From: Hofstenia miamia
Taxonomy: Eukaryota; Xenacoelomorpha; Acoela; Hofsteniidae
DNA: 64,000 bases
Direction of reading: 5' to 3'
NCBI GenBank assembly: GCA_900660155.1
Contig: CABFPE010000134.1
Span: 381,839-445,838 of the forward strand
In this document: in pieces, positions 1 to 13,600 of the stretch
Layout: every line of letters begins with the position of its first letter
Numbering within the stretch: the stretch's first letter is position 1
Position numbers and translations under genes: made by a program
Notes under the pieces: model-generated
Database searches by the model: none
Seen by the model: only the letters and a program-made list of their open reading frames with translations
Told to the model about the DNA's origin: nothing

Positions 1-599
1 AAAACTTCGATACCGAATATCTAGATATGCGGTGTAACCTGAATTTGATATTTAGAATAAAATTCCAAAGCTGACAATGTGGATATATTTTCACTTCAGT
101 GTCTGCATGCTGTCTTGGTTTTCAGGAAAAAGGTTTTCGGAATTATTCTTAGATTTCTACTATTTATAGTTAAGTGAAAACAAATCTATTGGGAATTTTT
201 TGTTAGATGGAATCCCATTTAATAAATCCATAATAGAGCCGGAAAGCCAACTGCTTTTTACGCAACATCTCCCATTGTATATAAATGTTAACCAAACACA
301 CATTTTGTATATTGGAACATCTCCTGTTATTTTACACACAAATGCAACCATGCAAAACTTTATTTCAAAACTATACTTACAGCCAGTTTATGCGCCTCAA
401 GCGTGTATAAATATTTTTGTATAATGAAAATGAAGTTTATTTTACCATAATGAGCCATAATGTTTTTTTACTGACAAAGCGCCAATATAATTTTTTTTGT
501 ATATTGACAAAGCGCCAAAAATCGGACAAAACGCTAAATGGAAAAGTGAAAAAGCGTCCAATATAAACGAACACAAAATTACAAAGCGCCTGGTATTAG

Positions 600-631
<32 letters not shown>

Positions 632-3368
632 CACTATATATATACTATATATATATACATATATATACATTATGGACCTATATAGCCTAAATACATAAAA
701 TAGCTATTATGAAGAACTTCAAAGAAAATGATGGGTATTATTTAGAAAATATATTCCATGAATATGTCTATTTTCTTGCCAATTAGCATACAATTACAGT
801 CTATTGTGAATATAGCTGTCACAACTTGTTGCTTTACGTCAAATGAATTATACCGATGTACCATTATATATGGAAATGTTGCGTCAACTTAATTTCTATT
901 TTATTTGATAGCAATACCTGATTTATTAATACTGTCTAAAGTACAAATTCATTCATGTCATACCTAGTTTTTATATTATTTGTATTCATTATATTTACCA
1001 TAGTATAATGCAGCTAAGCATGTATTTAAACTATTAGAAAGGAATCAGACATTGTGACGAGAACGAGATGATGTTAAACATACATGCTTGTTCTTAATTG
1101 TAAATTTACTAACCGTTTTGTACACATTTGAAAAGAAATTTTGTCTAAGCATTTAAATATTATTTCCGTGCATGAAATAGGTGAAAGCTTAACTCTTTTT
1201 AAAGGAAAAATCGAGAGTCCCTAAAAACGTTCATATTCTTTCCATACATAATTTAGATGGAAATATAAATCTAAAGCCCACGAAAGCAGCACCCACTCTC
1301 AACTATTTTCTGTTTAAAATATTATTTTTGAAAAAATCATAGCAGATTTTTAAAAAAATTCTCGGTTAATGAGGGGAAATTATAAACTAAGGTGTAAACA
1401 ATTGTGATGCACTTCCCATGAATAAAGAAATCCAATTACATTAAATGTGAAAAATGAACTATATTTTTGATGTCTTGTTAAATTGTGCTACAAAATGTTT
1501 TTAAGCTTTCTATACATATTTTTTAACATTGTTTTTGCATTTTTTTACTTTTGCTGTTCTTTTAGAATATTGAAAACTAGTTTTATACAATTATTATAAT
1601 TATTCATCTCTTAAAAAATTCTTCCAAATTATTATATTAGTAATTTGATTTTGCAATAGTAATTCATTTGACTTTGAAAGATTAATACATAGAGTAAATA
1701 AGCATGCGTTAATTAACCATGTTATATCCAGCAAATTTTTTGAACAACGTGCAATTTCGGTTATTTCAGCAAGTGCAGAAAAACACAATAAATATTTCTT
1801 GATTAAATTAATTCTTGATTAAAATATTTAAAACTGTTATTATTAGTTCACCTTCAAGACCCTACAAAGGGATATCTGATAACAACTAAACTGAATCAAA
1901 ATTAAGCATTCAAAAGTTGAATAGCAAATGAATGCAATTTTTTAAAACAACATCACCCAGCTTTTAGCCTTTTGGAATTCAGATCTCCTCTATGTTCTGC
2001 GGTTTGCTAATCCAACCGAATCAGATTCCAACATTGCTCTTCAAACATTAAGGCATCTTACGAAAAATTGCATTTTTTCTAAGGAAATTTATGTATTTCT
2101 GGTTATTTGGGATTAAGCTTTTGAAACTTTAGATACCACGAATTGTACTCTTTGAAAACCCGACTATAATGGAATACATGTGATTTCCAAACATAAGTGT
2201 GGGATAAGCAGTTATTAAAATATATTAAAACGACACGTAAAAGAGTATTATGTGATATCTTGAAGCTCCCGCTATAAATTTGCTTTAGCTTACTTAGGGT
2301 TTTTAAAAAATTTTTATTTGTGCACGCACAACTTAATTTTAGTTTGGTTGGTCTATCTGCCTATCTACATAAAAAGATTGAATTTTTTAACCAGTATATC
2401 AATTGACGAGAAACTACCTGCAAATTAAGAGAACTATTAAGTAAAATGGAAGACAGTTTGCGGGTAAAATATTTTAATGCCATTCTTAAATGAAGTGTTT
2501 CGAAGCTACGAAAACTTTTACCAAAGAATCATCATTTCTGTAAAACACCTTTGAATGTTTTGTTATATGTAAGCAGTGCATACTCAGTTTATAGTCATCT
2601 TAATTTTAGTGATTAAATAAATATAAGGTCAAAATTTTTTAGCTTTTTTATCAATTTTTGTGGGCAAAATATTAAATTTTTAGAGTAATTACTTAATCGA
2701 TTTTGCTTGAATTGGTTGCTAAAAGAAAATGCTCCGATAAATAGATTCAAAATTTTCTCACAAATTGAAACATTGATGAATGTTCGTGCCAGGGTATTAT
2801 TCAAGTAATAGCAGATGAAAACTATCAATAATATGCATTAATAATGGCAGCATAATCTTTTAAAATGGAGATATCAAGATTTGCTTATGGGATTATATTG
2901 GAAATGTCTTTTAAACAAAATAGGAAATAATTCTCAATTCTTTTGAATTTATAAAATTCTTAGCATTTTAATTTGCTTACGATGTGGATGTCGCAGTTGA
3001 TTATTCAACTTTTTGGGTAGAGGAATTCTTTAGTGTGATTAACACTCAACAGCCCAGGATTTTTTTGTAGATCTTGAAGACTCTATTAAATGCATATATC
3101 TCAATAACTAATAAAGATATCCCAATTTTGATTGTACCACGTTATAGAGGAGAGTCTTTTTTCCATTTCGCTCTGAATCCTGGACCTCTCTCTGTTCCAT
3201 TTAGGCACGCCCTTGCGCGACATCTTTGAAATACGTAAACACTGGTTATGTAAAGAATTTATGGATTTTTAAATAATTCGAAATTTTAAAAGAAAGAAAT
3301 TTAATCTGCTCAACAACTTCTGCCAGCGCAATGTGCTTTAGTAGAAATTTTCAACTTTAAATTCAAGC
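1..3368. other. AT-rich DNA upstream of the channel gene
   Basis: No coding region recognised. The missing 5' exon of the channel could be here or before the window, but no signal-peptide ORF with a compatible donor stood out. Confidence 0.35.
599..665. repeat. (TA)n microsatellite
   Basis: TA run with interruptions. Three copies of ACAAAGCGCC-like words lie just upstream (about 475, 506 and 582). Confidence 0.8.
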
Positions 3369-3375
3369 ATGTTCA

Positions 3376-4561
3376 CCCTATTTAGGGTCGGCTGGGTAAT
3401 TTTACCCCATTTCGTACATATTTTGATTATTATGAAAAAATTTAGGTGGGCCACCAGCCCATCCAGAATCTTACTCGCATTTAAATTTAGTTTTACGCAT
3501 TTTCACAATGTTTTGGATCGATCCCTTTTTCAAAAATTTAATTGTGGACAGGTTGTTGGATTGAAATCGAGTCACCTCTCATGTGTGTTCAAAACTACTA
3601 TTGTAAGGGAAGAAACAGTGAAATAGGCATAAAAAATACAGAGTGATGGAAATGTATCTAAACTTTCACACCAGGTAATTCCTGCTACAATATGATATCA
3701 GAATCACATTTTTTCCACATGTAAAGAAACTGCTGACGTAAGCAGACATTTTGTTTTTTATTGACAATCAGATCTTAATATTTTAAAGTTGCATGTTTAA
3801 GTTTACTACATGCAAAAATTTTTGATTGATTGGATGATTTTATCATAACAAATAACACTTCCAAGGTGTTCCCATCCCCTTTGTGTGAAATCTTGAAAAA
3901 ATCAAAGTGTCCTTGTACAGTGTTTGTAAATTGATGTCATAAATAATAAGGGTTTCGTAATCATTGGCGCCAAATACAGCAGAGGGTTCAATTTTCAACC
4001 AAATATTAAGGAATCATCTGCATCATTAGTAAATGTAGCTGTTTCAGGGAAAAGAATCCTACATCATTTAACATGTAATGTACCTCCTGAGTAATATTAC
4101 GAGTATTTGAACACAAACGACGTTTTTACATAGTTGTATTGCGATTCATTTATTCCGAATAAAATATTAATCACTACAAAACATTTGCATCTTTATGAAT
4201 TTTGGATGACTTTGAATTTATTCCTCTATTGGCATTGGCTATTACTTTGATTATTCTGTATTGTCTTTATAAGGTCTATTTCTTTGCTCATGATTACACG
4301 AAAAAAATCATTTTGGGCCATTATTTAGCTGGTGTCACTAAAATTACAAAAAATCCATACCTAGCTCTAAAAAGTGCTGACGTCTGCAAAAATTATGCCC
4401 AAGATTGGAATAATGATACCGTTTTTGTAAAGTATAATGTTCAGGCTTACCATATGCAAATTTATGGAAATATTGGCTCACTACAACGGAAAATAAGTAA
4501 GTGGGTGATTTTACCCCACCCTAACTCTTTACGTATGTCAAAAAGCTCAACCTAAATAGGG
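3376..4561. mobile_element. piggyBac-type inverted-repeat element, about 1.2 kb
   Basis: Ends CCCTATTTAGG (from 3376) and CCTAAATAGGG (4551-4561) are an 11-bp perfect inverted repeat. The right end is followed by TTAA (4562-4565), the left preceded by TTCA (one change from TTAA). Subterminal GGGTAATTTTACCCC-like motifs occur near both ends. No piggyBac transposase recognised inside, so classification rests on the target site and termini. Confidence 0.5.
4202..4555 (+). CDS. Unrecognised ORF with N-terminal transmembrane segment; possible 5' exon of the channel gene
   Basis: 117 codons open. Residues 6-28 are strongly hydrophobic (IPLLALAITLIILYCLY), like a signal anchor, followed by a polar region with no family I recognise. 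A GTAAGT donor at 4497 would end the exon in phase 1 after codon 98, exactly the phase required by the acceptor at 4945, joining to the first receptor beta strands. Against this, the usual receptor helix with its YDxRxRP motif is absent, and the ORF lies inside a TTAA-type inverted-repeat element whose right end it reads through. Could be an exonised element, an element ORF or chance. Confidence 0.3.
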   Translation: MDDFEFIPLLALAITLIILYCLYKVYFFAHDYTKKIILGHYLAGVTKITKNPYLALKSADVCKNYAQDWNNDTVFVKYNVQAYHMQIYGNIGSLQRKISKWVILPHPNSLRMSKSST

Positions 4562-4945
4562 TTAAAGATAAATTAATAACATCTTAGAATATGAAAACTA
4601 ATTGTTGATGATGAGATTTACACAGAAATAAAATTTATAAATCGTAATTGATATATTGAAAACTGATTCTAATCAGGGTGTACTGGGGGAGGTGCCAAAG
4701 GAGCTCAGCCCATTTTGTTAAAGTTACATTACGTTTTGTGGTGTTGAATTTTATTTGTTGAAAAACAAAATTTATTCAAAACATAACATAAAAATACACA
4801 ACTCAAATTTTAAGCCTCCTTGTTAATTATTTTTTAGTACAGCTCTTTGTCCAATCCATTTTACAAAATCCAATTTCTCTGATTCACTATAAGTTAAAAC
4901 TCTCACTTAAATAAGCGAACATTATTTTATTAAGATTTCATTTAG

Positions 4946-5299
4946 GAGAACCAACCAAAGTAAATGTTTCACTCTTGTTTGAAAACATTGGTCCCCTTGA
5001 TGAATCTCAACTGGTATTTTGGGGAAGATATGCAAAATATAATCATTGTTTTAGACAATACACCTGAATCTTTACTTCCGTCAGAGATGGAAAGATGAGC
5101 GGTTGCGATGGGACAATTACAATCTTTGCGATCCTGATAATTACGATTCCCCACTGATTTTAACGCTGGATACGATGGATAACGTTTGGATGCCAGATAC
5201 ATACTTTGTTTCCGCCCAACAAGCTTCAGAGCATGACTTAACAATTGTGAACGCCTATGTTTGGGTTTATAGCACCGGTGAAGTTCTTCTTAGTCAAAA
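4946..5299 (+). CDS. Cys-loop receptor exons: first extracellular beta strands to loop A and beyond
   Basis: Exon 4946-5013 follows the acceptor CATTTAG and encodes EPTKVNVSLLFENIGPLDE, the usual first beta strands. A 41-bp intron (GT at 5014, AG at 5053-5054) separates it from exon 5055-5299, which encodes TIHLNLYFRQRWKDERL, then VWMPDTYF and STGEVLLSQ, ending at donor GTAAGT in phase 2. The reading frame between the two exons contains stops, so the 41-bp intron must be removed. Confidence 0.9.
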
Positions 5300-8200
5300 G
5301 TAAGTATGAGATAAATTTCCTTCAGTACTTGATATTGCTACCTACAATTAAATATATAAACCTCAATACTATTTAGAGTAGAGTGGGGTAAAGTAGCCAT
5401 AGCTATTTTCAAATAAATCGTGACATGTTAATGCGTATAATTTGCCATAACAAATGTATTTCCTTTTCCAAACAATTACATTACTATCATTAAGCATTTA
5501 AATAATTGCATAATGTCTCATAAATGCCAATTTTGTTTATTTTTCGCATGGTAGCTTTGAAAATTCAATTGTCACGTTCTATATTGCACAGAATTTCACT
5601 CAATATAAATAAATTTGTATAGTACAATAGCAAATAATAAGTTAGTATTTACGCATATTGTATTAAATCTGTATTCTCAGTGATATATGAAATGATATTT
5701 ACAAAGATATTCCAGTCTGTTGAAGAGATTTGTTATTCAAGACTGGTTAAAATTTTAGTCTTACATAGTGGGATAAAGTGGCTACCATCATGCATTTATG
5801 AGATATAAGTGTAAAGTTTCAGTAATAGCAAACGTTTTTCCCCTCTTATCAATAATTAAAATTTTTTGACGCTGGCACAAAAAACAACACTTGATCTGAG
5901 CTATTCCAAATACTTATTCATTTCTACAATATTTCAACCGAATTAAAAGTTGGATAAAAAAGCCTTTGTTTTTGATGGTCATGACACATGCCTTCATGCG
6001 ATTGAAATACATAATAATATTGAAATTTGGAGTAAATAGCATTTAATTTGACATAGACACCAGTCTATGGATACTCATTTAATAAGCTAACTGAAGCAAG
6101 TGCGATGAAGCATGTAAGGAAAATTTCTATGAGAGGCTGTTAACATTAAATTGCTCTGGGAGGATTTCATGAAGTGTTCAATACTTTTAGTGCTGAAAAT
6201 CAAAATCATATGTTGAAGGCATTTTAGTAATAAAAAAACATTTGAAAAAATGAATTTGGGAAGTCTCATTAGCAGTGTTGCATCTTCGCCTAAGAAATGC
6301 AAGTCATTAACACTCAAAATCGCATTTATTTCATTTCGATTTAAAATCATCGTCAATACACATTTTGTGGTAATATAATTTACAATTCACTACATTTAAT
6401 TTTGTTAAATATGCATACACTAAAAGATATTCAATACGTTGGTCGTTCTTTGTTTATTCATTAGTCTTTGTTTACTTGAGTTCTTAATAATTAGGGCTTC
6501 AGACATCTTAGTAGTAGGTGTTTTCTTATATCGGTGAAACAAAGCGAAATCTTCAAACTCGGGTTAATGAACATCTTTCAGGGCACTTAAATTCCGAAAT
6601 TTATACTCACCAACATCGAGAAAACATCAATAATTTTAAGATCATTATCAAAACATATATATATATATATATGTGTAATCGCACTAACAATTTTCAATAT
6701 TTATATTGGTGCTAAGTGCAACTTAAAAGTTTTTAATATCTTTTGCATGCTTTTGTGTCGTATTTCTTTATATTGTTTTAAGAGTCGTACAAACAATGGT
6801 AAATGCCATAAACATTAAGTGCGAGAAAATATTAAACTAAAGAAAAATTCATTAAAGGATTAGTGCCAGATTCGATTATAAAAGAATTTTGCTTGTTTAT
6901 TATACATATTTAGCCGTCAGTCTAAAATTCGCAACAGCGATGCATTTAATATTTACTCCGCGTTAACTTGGTGCCTAAAAAGAACTATTCACTAACTGAA
7001 ACGCTGCCTTCATTGGAATATTTTTATCTTTCCTAACTTTGCTCTTATTGCGAGGTAGGAAGATTGCCTCAAATGTGGCATATTAAATTTTAGTTAGCTG
7101 ACTCAGATAAGGTATTTTTGTTACGCAATTCAGACTAATAGAACGATTCAGAGGTAACCCCAATTATTCTCACTAATGAAATAATTAAGCTCGATTTAAT
7201 CCAAGATTCCACATATATTGGATGTCGTCTGATGGAAAAGTTATATATTCATGTATAATAGAAATTTCGAAAAATATTAATAAAAAATTTATATAGAACA
7301 AAAACCATTTTTGACTTCATTAGTGAGTTCTGTCAGAAATTTTTTGGGAATATAATTTTATTTTATCACCTAATAACATTCATAGATTGTATATTAATGC
7401 TAATTTATGTATTAAATGCCAATTTTATTAAATGCATTAATACTTACTTCTTATGTGTAAAACTGTCAAAAATTGTCGAAACATACTTATAACACCCTAA
7501 ATATCATCAGAGCCTTACAAACTGCTCTGGTGCTTGTTCCACCAAGCCCAAATTCGCGCTAATTATAAGGGGAGATTGAAAAATTCACATAAAATAAATT
7601 TTTCATAGTACTTAGCGCGAATATATATATATATATATATATANNNNNNNNNNNNNNNNNNNNNNNNNNNNNNNNNNNNNNNNNNNNNNNNNNNNNNNNN
7701 NNNNNNNNNNNNNNNNNNNNNNNNNNNNNNNNNNNNNNNNNNNNNNNNNNNNNNNNNNNNNNNNNNNNNNNNNNNNNNNNNNNNNNNNNNNNNNNNNNNN
7801 NNNNNNNNNNNNNNNNNNNNNNNNTATATATATATCTAGTCCATGACTATTACCTTTATTATTTTAGGTCCACGTATCTTGAGAATTAATATATCGCATA
7901 ATATTTAATGTTCAAAATACTCTAGATGTTGCACAATATTGTTCCTGAAAGTAAAATCTTATAAGGGCTATGCAGGAAGACATTAAACAGCATCCTTTGT
8001 AAACCGTTTAAAAAATCGGAATAAAGCGTATGCTTTATAAAAGAATGGTTTTTATGCATATGCAATTGAAGGTTTTGCGATCACGATGAATTGGAAAGTA
8101 ATACGTTTAAAAACGTAGCTTGATTTTGCTTCAAGGGAAGGCACGTAAATTAGTTACCTACAATAATATTATTTGTCTTTATGGTTATTTTTCACACCTA

Positions 8201-10629
8201 TAGCCTCTACTGATCTCCATGGGGAATACTATTTACAGAGTAAGGTAAAAGTAACAAATAATGAAAAAAGTTGATTGTTTAGATCAACAGTTAAATTTCT
8301 TTATCACTCTCGAGCAAGAATAGTGTGTGGGATGACTTTCATCAAAATTTCAATAAAAATGTCATTAAATATTAAGAAAGCCATAAGATTGAAGCCTGTT
8401 TAGGAAATCCTCAACCACTCCTCTTCCCCAAACTGATTTCCTGAATGCTCACTGAGAATAACCATATTTAAACAATTTAAATATTGTTGTTTTAAACCTG
8501 ATGAGGCAATAAAACATGACAGGGAAAGGCATAAGCGAATCAACACATAAAAATATTAAGCACTTTTCATAATATTTTTTTTGAGAACTTGAGATGGGTA
8601 TTTACATGTAATGAGATCCAAGGGAAAAAATGCATTTAGTGGATTTGCGAGTTTAAATAAAATAGATTTCACATTCTGAATTGAATTACTACTACCAACA
8701 TAATGCAATGCAATATTACATTTTTGAAACAATTTTAAAAAAAATTATGTTTGTGAGTGTGTAAAATGAATATTAGTAGCCTATGGTAGAAGAATATCAA
8801 ATTTTAAAGTGCTTTTTTGAACGTCAGAGCTGTTAAGTTAACTGTCTCAAACACTTCTATGACACTGCGTCTACTAATGTCCGTTAATAATAAAACCAAT
8901 TGATATTAAAGACAAACACTAGATGTAAAATGGCGTTTCAAATAGCAAATATATTATAAAATAATATCGTAGTTATTCACTAACAATCTGTTATTAGCGT
9001 TTCTAATAACTAAAAAATTTTTTTGATGAGGGTGCGCAATTATTGTTTGAGTACGTAATATCTAGACTTACAGTTGCTCTAGTGTAAAATCCAATTTAAA
9101 CCATAATTGGAGAACTATGTTTAGGCAAATATCCGTGTTTATCAATTAATTTTAAAGCAAATGGATCCGACGGTTTCTATCAGAATAGCAATTAAGAAAT
9201 ATTAAATTATGCACAATTTAATTATATTATTACCTTTTTTATATATACAACTGTATATTATAGACAAAATTGCTTGCATTTTCTTCAATACAAAGAATTA
9301 AACGTCATAAATTTAGATTATTACAGCGCAAGATATATATTACCATTTTCAAGCACAATGGCTGTCGTTTGGACGTACATATAGGAATATGGATTAAGTT
9401 GCCATTTTTCATTTGCATGACCTTAAACAAAAATTTCTCTAACTACACTTATAGAGCACATTTTTTGATTCATTAATTAGTTACAAACTTTTTCCACCAG
9501 TAGTATGCGAGCAATATATACAGCCTTGAACATAAAGGTCGCATATAAGATATAAAATACAAATTAACTAATTATATTAACAATAATAACGGAAGAAAAT
9601 ACAAAGCAAAATTCAATTTAAATGCACGCTTTTTAATTTTAATAGGGTATCATTTATTTCTTATAATGGCTTGTACCATCTTTGGCATTCATTTAAATAA
9701 GTTAGCAATGCAACTGCAGGGAATGTTAAAGAATTTTCTTTTATTGCTGGCTATGGATCAATCATAACTGTAACCTTGCGATTATTCACAATTCTCTTAA
9801 GTGGATTCTCAACATTCTCAATGTGATTGTGGTCCGGAGACCTCACTGGCTATTTGACGGAAGCATAATGCCTTTACTTTGCATAAATTCCAAAATGTCA
9901 GTATATTGCTTTCCACCCATTGTTTTATCCACTTTTGCCAGAAGTTGCATCAAGATCTCCATATTACTCCAAAAACCATAACTGATTTATGTTTACCAGA
10001 GACATTCGTAGCTTAATGTTGTGGCTTTAATCAATACATTTGATCCTTGGGTCTTCAAATGAATTGCACTTGTCTCAATTGAAATTTTATACGACTTTCA
10101 TCAGAAAATACATCATTCCACCAACATTTCTCATAGTTGGTTATTTTTCACGATACCAGCGCAAACCCAATTTGATGTGATTCGAATTTAGAATCCCAAA
10201 CATAAAATATTTCTGTAAAATTTGGTAGAGCTTTCCTTGCGAATGCTTCTGACCAACATCATAACTATTTCTCAATTTTCTGGATGACATTTTTGGAAAA
10301 ATCACAGACATCCTCCGCCATAGACATCTGGATCTTTCTGCGGACTCTTGGCTTTACATGTTCAATTTGGCGTTCAGTTATATATACGGCTATAGTGTAC
10401 CTGACAGTAAATCTTGAAATCAGGAAATGCCTCACTATTTCTTTTTGAGACAGTCCAAACTGAAATTTTTGGATAATCTATTTCCTAACATGATTGCGGT
10501 AACATTATGTCCCATGTTTTCTATAGGTAGCAGATTTTGGATAGGCTAGATAATATATTGAACTAAGCAACGGTGTCTAACTATTGACAATATTTCTTTG
10601 AATGTATTTACAACGTTACATGTGCGACC

Positions 10630-10660
<31 letters not shown>

Positions 10661-13600
10661 GTGCATTTAAAATAGTCAATGTTTTATTGATAGATGTCGA
10701 TATATTTATACAACTAAATTGATTGATTCATCTTTGCTAAGGGTCAGATTAGTCAAGAAAATGTTAGAGTGAAAAAAAATTTGCGAGCCCCTATATACTT
10801 TAGTACTATGATCAGTTTTCTTTAGTTTGTGAAATTTTCATTTGGTGCCATATTTTGAATACATTTGCAAAACAATGACTAAATATGATTATATACCATA
10901 TTATAAGTGGCCTAGATTACTACAGGCATTGATGCTGGAATTCGTGCTGAAAATAAGGTGGTACAAGGATGAGGGTATGCGTTGTGAAATTTTTTATTAT
11001 TTAACTTGCTTGAACATTGCAGTTGAAAGTGACCTTAATTTATACGTATTTGATTGTTGAAGCATAAATTAAACATTATTGATTGACTTTATTTCTAATT
11101 TTTCGGTCATTTTTAGAAATATTAGTTTATTCAAAATTATGAAAATGGCTACCTTGATTACGTAATACTGGTTGATCTTGAGAGTATTTGTTGTTTTTCT
11201 GCTAGAGTAAGTGTTTGACATTAATTAGAACTAATATGAGTTCAATATATTGTTCCCTTCTATTATTAATGCTTAATATATTTTGATTATTTTTCACCTT
11301 TATTTTTCCAAAAATTGATGACGTCACAACTTCACTTGATTATATAATCGAAACAAGTTAATATATTTTTTTAAATGGCAAATATGTTGGTCAAATGTGC
11401 CAAAGCTTATTACTTAATGTTTAAAAGTTTTGAAATAAAAGAGGAAGGTGTTATTGACATATTATACCCTATTAGTCAATAAGCTTGATTTGATTATAGG
11501 TTAAATGTTTAAAGGTTTATAATTTAGTAACTTCACTGTAACTGTAAATAAAAATGTCACTCTATATTATTGGGGTTGCACCCCAACCATATATCTTCAA
11601 ATAAATCAAAATTCTGATTAGCTCATGGTAAATTTTCATCGCATGAAATTTAGTTATCCATTTCCAGAAAAAATTAATTGCATTAATGTAACGTAGGTAC
11701 TCAAAGAATTTTCTATGCCATGAAGGTACACCCCCACGAGGAATTCCTAGATACGCCACTGTCAACCATTGCTATTTTTACCACTAAAATAAAAATTTTT
11801 TAGGAATGTATGCTAAATGTAAAGTAACATGCATGTTCTTGCATGTACATGGACATGCACTACATGGAAGCCATAGCTGCATGCGAGTAAATGAATGTAT
11901 TCTTCACGAAACATTGATGTTGATACAGTTTAAACAAACATTTTTATCATTAATAGTATGCATTTAAAATCTGTACAAAAAAGTGGAAGCAAAATTGCTA
12001 AAAATATAAGCATGGTAGATGGACTTGGGAGTATAAAATATGCCTTTGTGTCCTTGTATTGGTTCATTGATATCGCTTCACCAAAACCAGCAGGTACATT
12101 CAAATCCAGCTCACTAAGTATTTAATCATAGCGATATGTCGATCACATCGCAGCTAGTCTTCTTATTTACGCAAAAAGTAATTTTCAGTCTAAAGGTAAA
12201 GTGATTAACTATTTGAAGGAGAAAATAAACTGTAAACATCGTTTTCGGTAAGGTAAAGCAAATGTCAACCATTGAAAGTGTAATTTTGAAAGAGCTGCCT
12301 CTTTATTGAGAGTGTGCTTTATTGTTTGCATTTCTTAATGGTTAAAATGGAAAGCAATATAGTTGCATATTAATTAGAACACATTTTGAATGTTAAATAA
12401 TAAATTTAAACATTAATAATTCCCAGCTCCATTTAGCATTCGGGAAGGGAAGACTTAAAAATTTTAATTTTATATACAAAATATACACTACCTTTCCTAA
12501 GAATTTGTGACAAAACTGATCAAGATTATTTCTCAAAGCTATATATAAAGATTCAAGTTAGTACACGATACTCAAAATTTTATAATTCCGATAAATTTTC
12601 AAGTTTGCAAATTTTGATATTTTATGTTGATTTTTAAGTGAATACCTCTCTCTTCTTAATTGTGCTGTCCTTTACCTTAATTTAAAAATATCTTTTCAGG
12701 GTTCTTTGGTCAACAAATATTCATTCATACAACTAAATCTGCATCTCTTACCCTGTAAACAAGATTTTTTTGTATGCCCTTCAAATGTCGAATTTTGATA
12801 TTTGATCAATTTTTACCTAATGATGAGTTAGGGTAGTTTGGTTAACTTTTGTAATTTTTGACCCACAATAAAAATAGGTTTTTTAATTTACAAATTCAAT
12901 CCTTTATGTGTAAATTGTTTCAATGACACAAAATACATGTCTTAAACAGTGGGCCTTTCATCTATTGTTATTGAATGAATGAACTTATTCCCACACTTCA
13001 CTTGTTGTAGCTAGGAATGGAGGAAATGAATTTAAACTCGCGATGATCCACTTAATTCTTCCGAAACCTTGCCTAAGTGCCAGCAGTGGATCTGCCTTAG
13101 AGCTTTCTTGTCATTTGGGCCTAAATAGGATCGCAAATTTTGAAAAAATGGCCCTAACATTTTTTTCATAATTTTCAGTTTTTTCTTTCTAATATATGCT
13201 CCTTCCTCATTTTTTAATTTTTATCATTTTTGCTAAAATGTTAAAACTAAGCTATAAAGTTTTAACATATATTATATGACTTGAATAATAAGTTTTTCTT
13301 GTATGAATCAAAAAGAAATATCCGATAACTCCTTTGAGAAAGGCACAATTAATGGGAAGCATTGCAACCAAGACTTATAAAGAAGATAATTTTCTTCAAT
13401 TCTTGTTAATGTCAAGCAGAAAAAGATAAATTAGCTACACCCGTTGATGTTAGGTTTCCTATTATTCTCTATCCAGTGGTGTCTTCAGAGTTTAGATGTC
13501 TTTATTATTTAGTGAGTTTTGCTAATTTTTATAGAAACCCTCGCAATTTGTAAAAAATTGTTTGCTTTGTTTTGGGTTAAGGTCTTAAATGATTATATTT

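Larger units (their letters stand above)
5300..9531. other. First part of the 8.3-kb channel intron, mostly unannotated AT-rich DNA
   Basis: Apart from the Penelope fragment and the TA gap I see no coding signal. A short inverted repeat (ATTCGCGCTAA near 7552, TTAGCGCGAAT near 7611) flanks a small stem just before the TA array. Confidence 0.5.
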
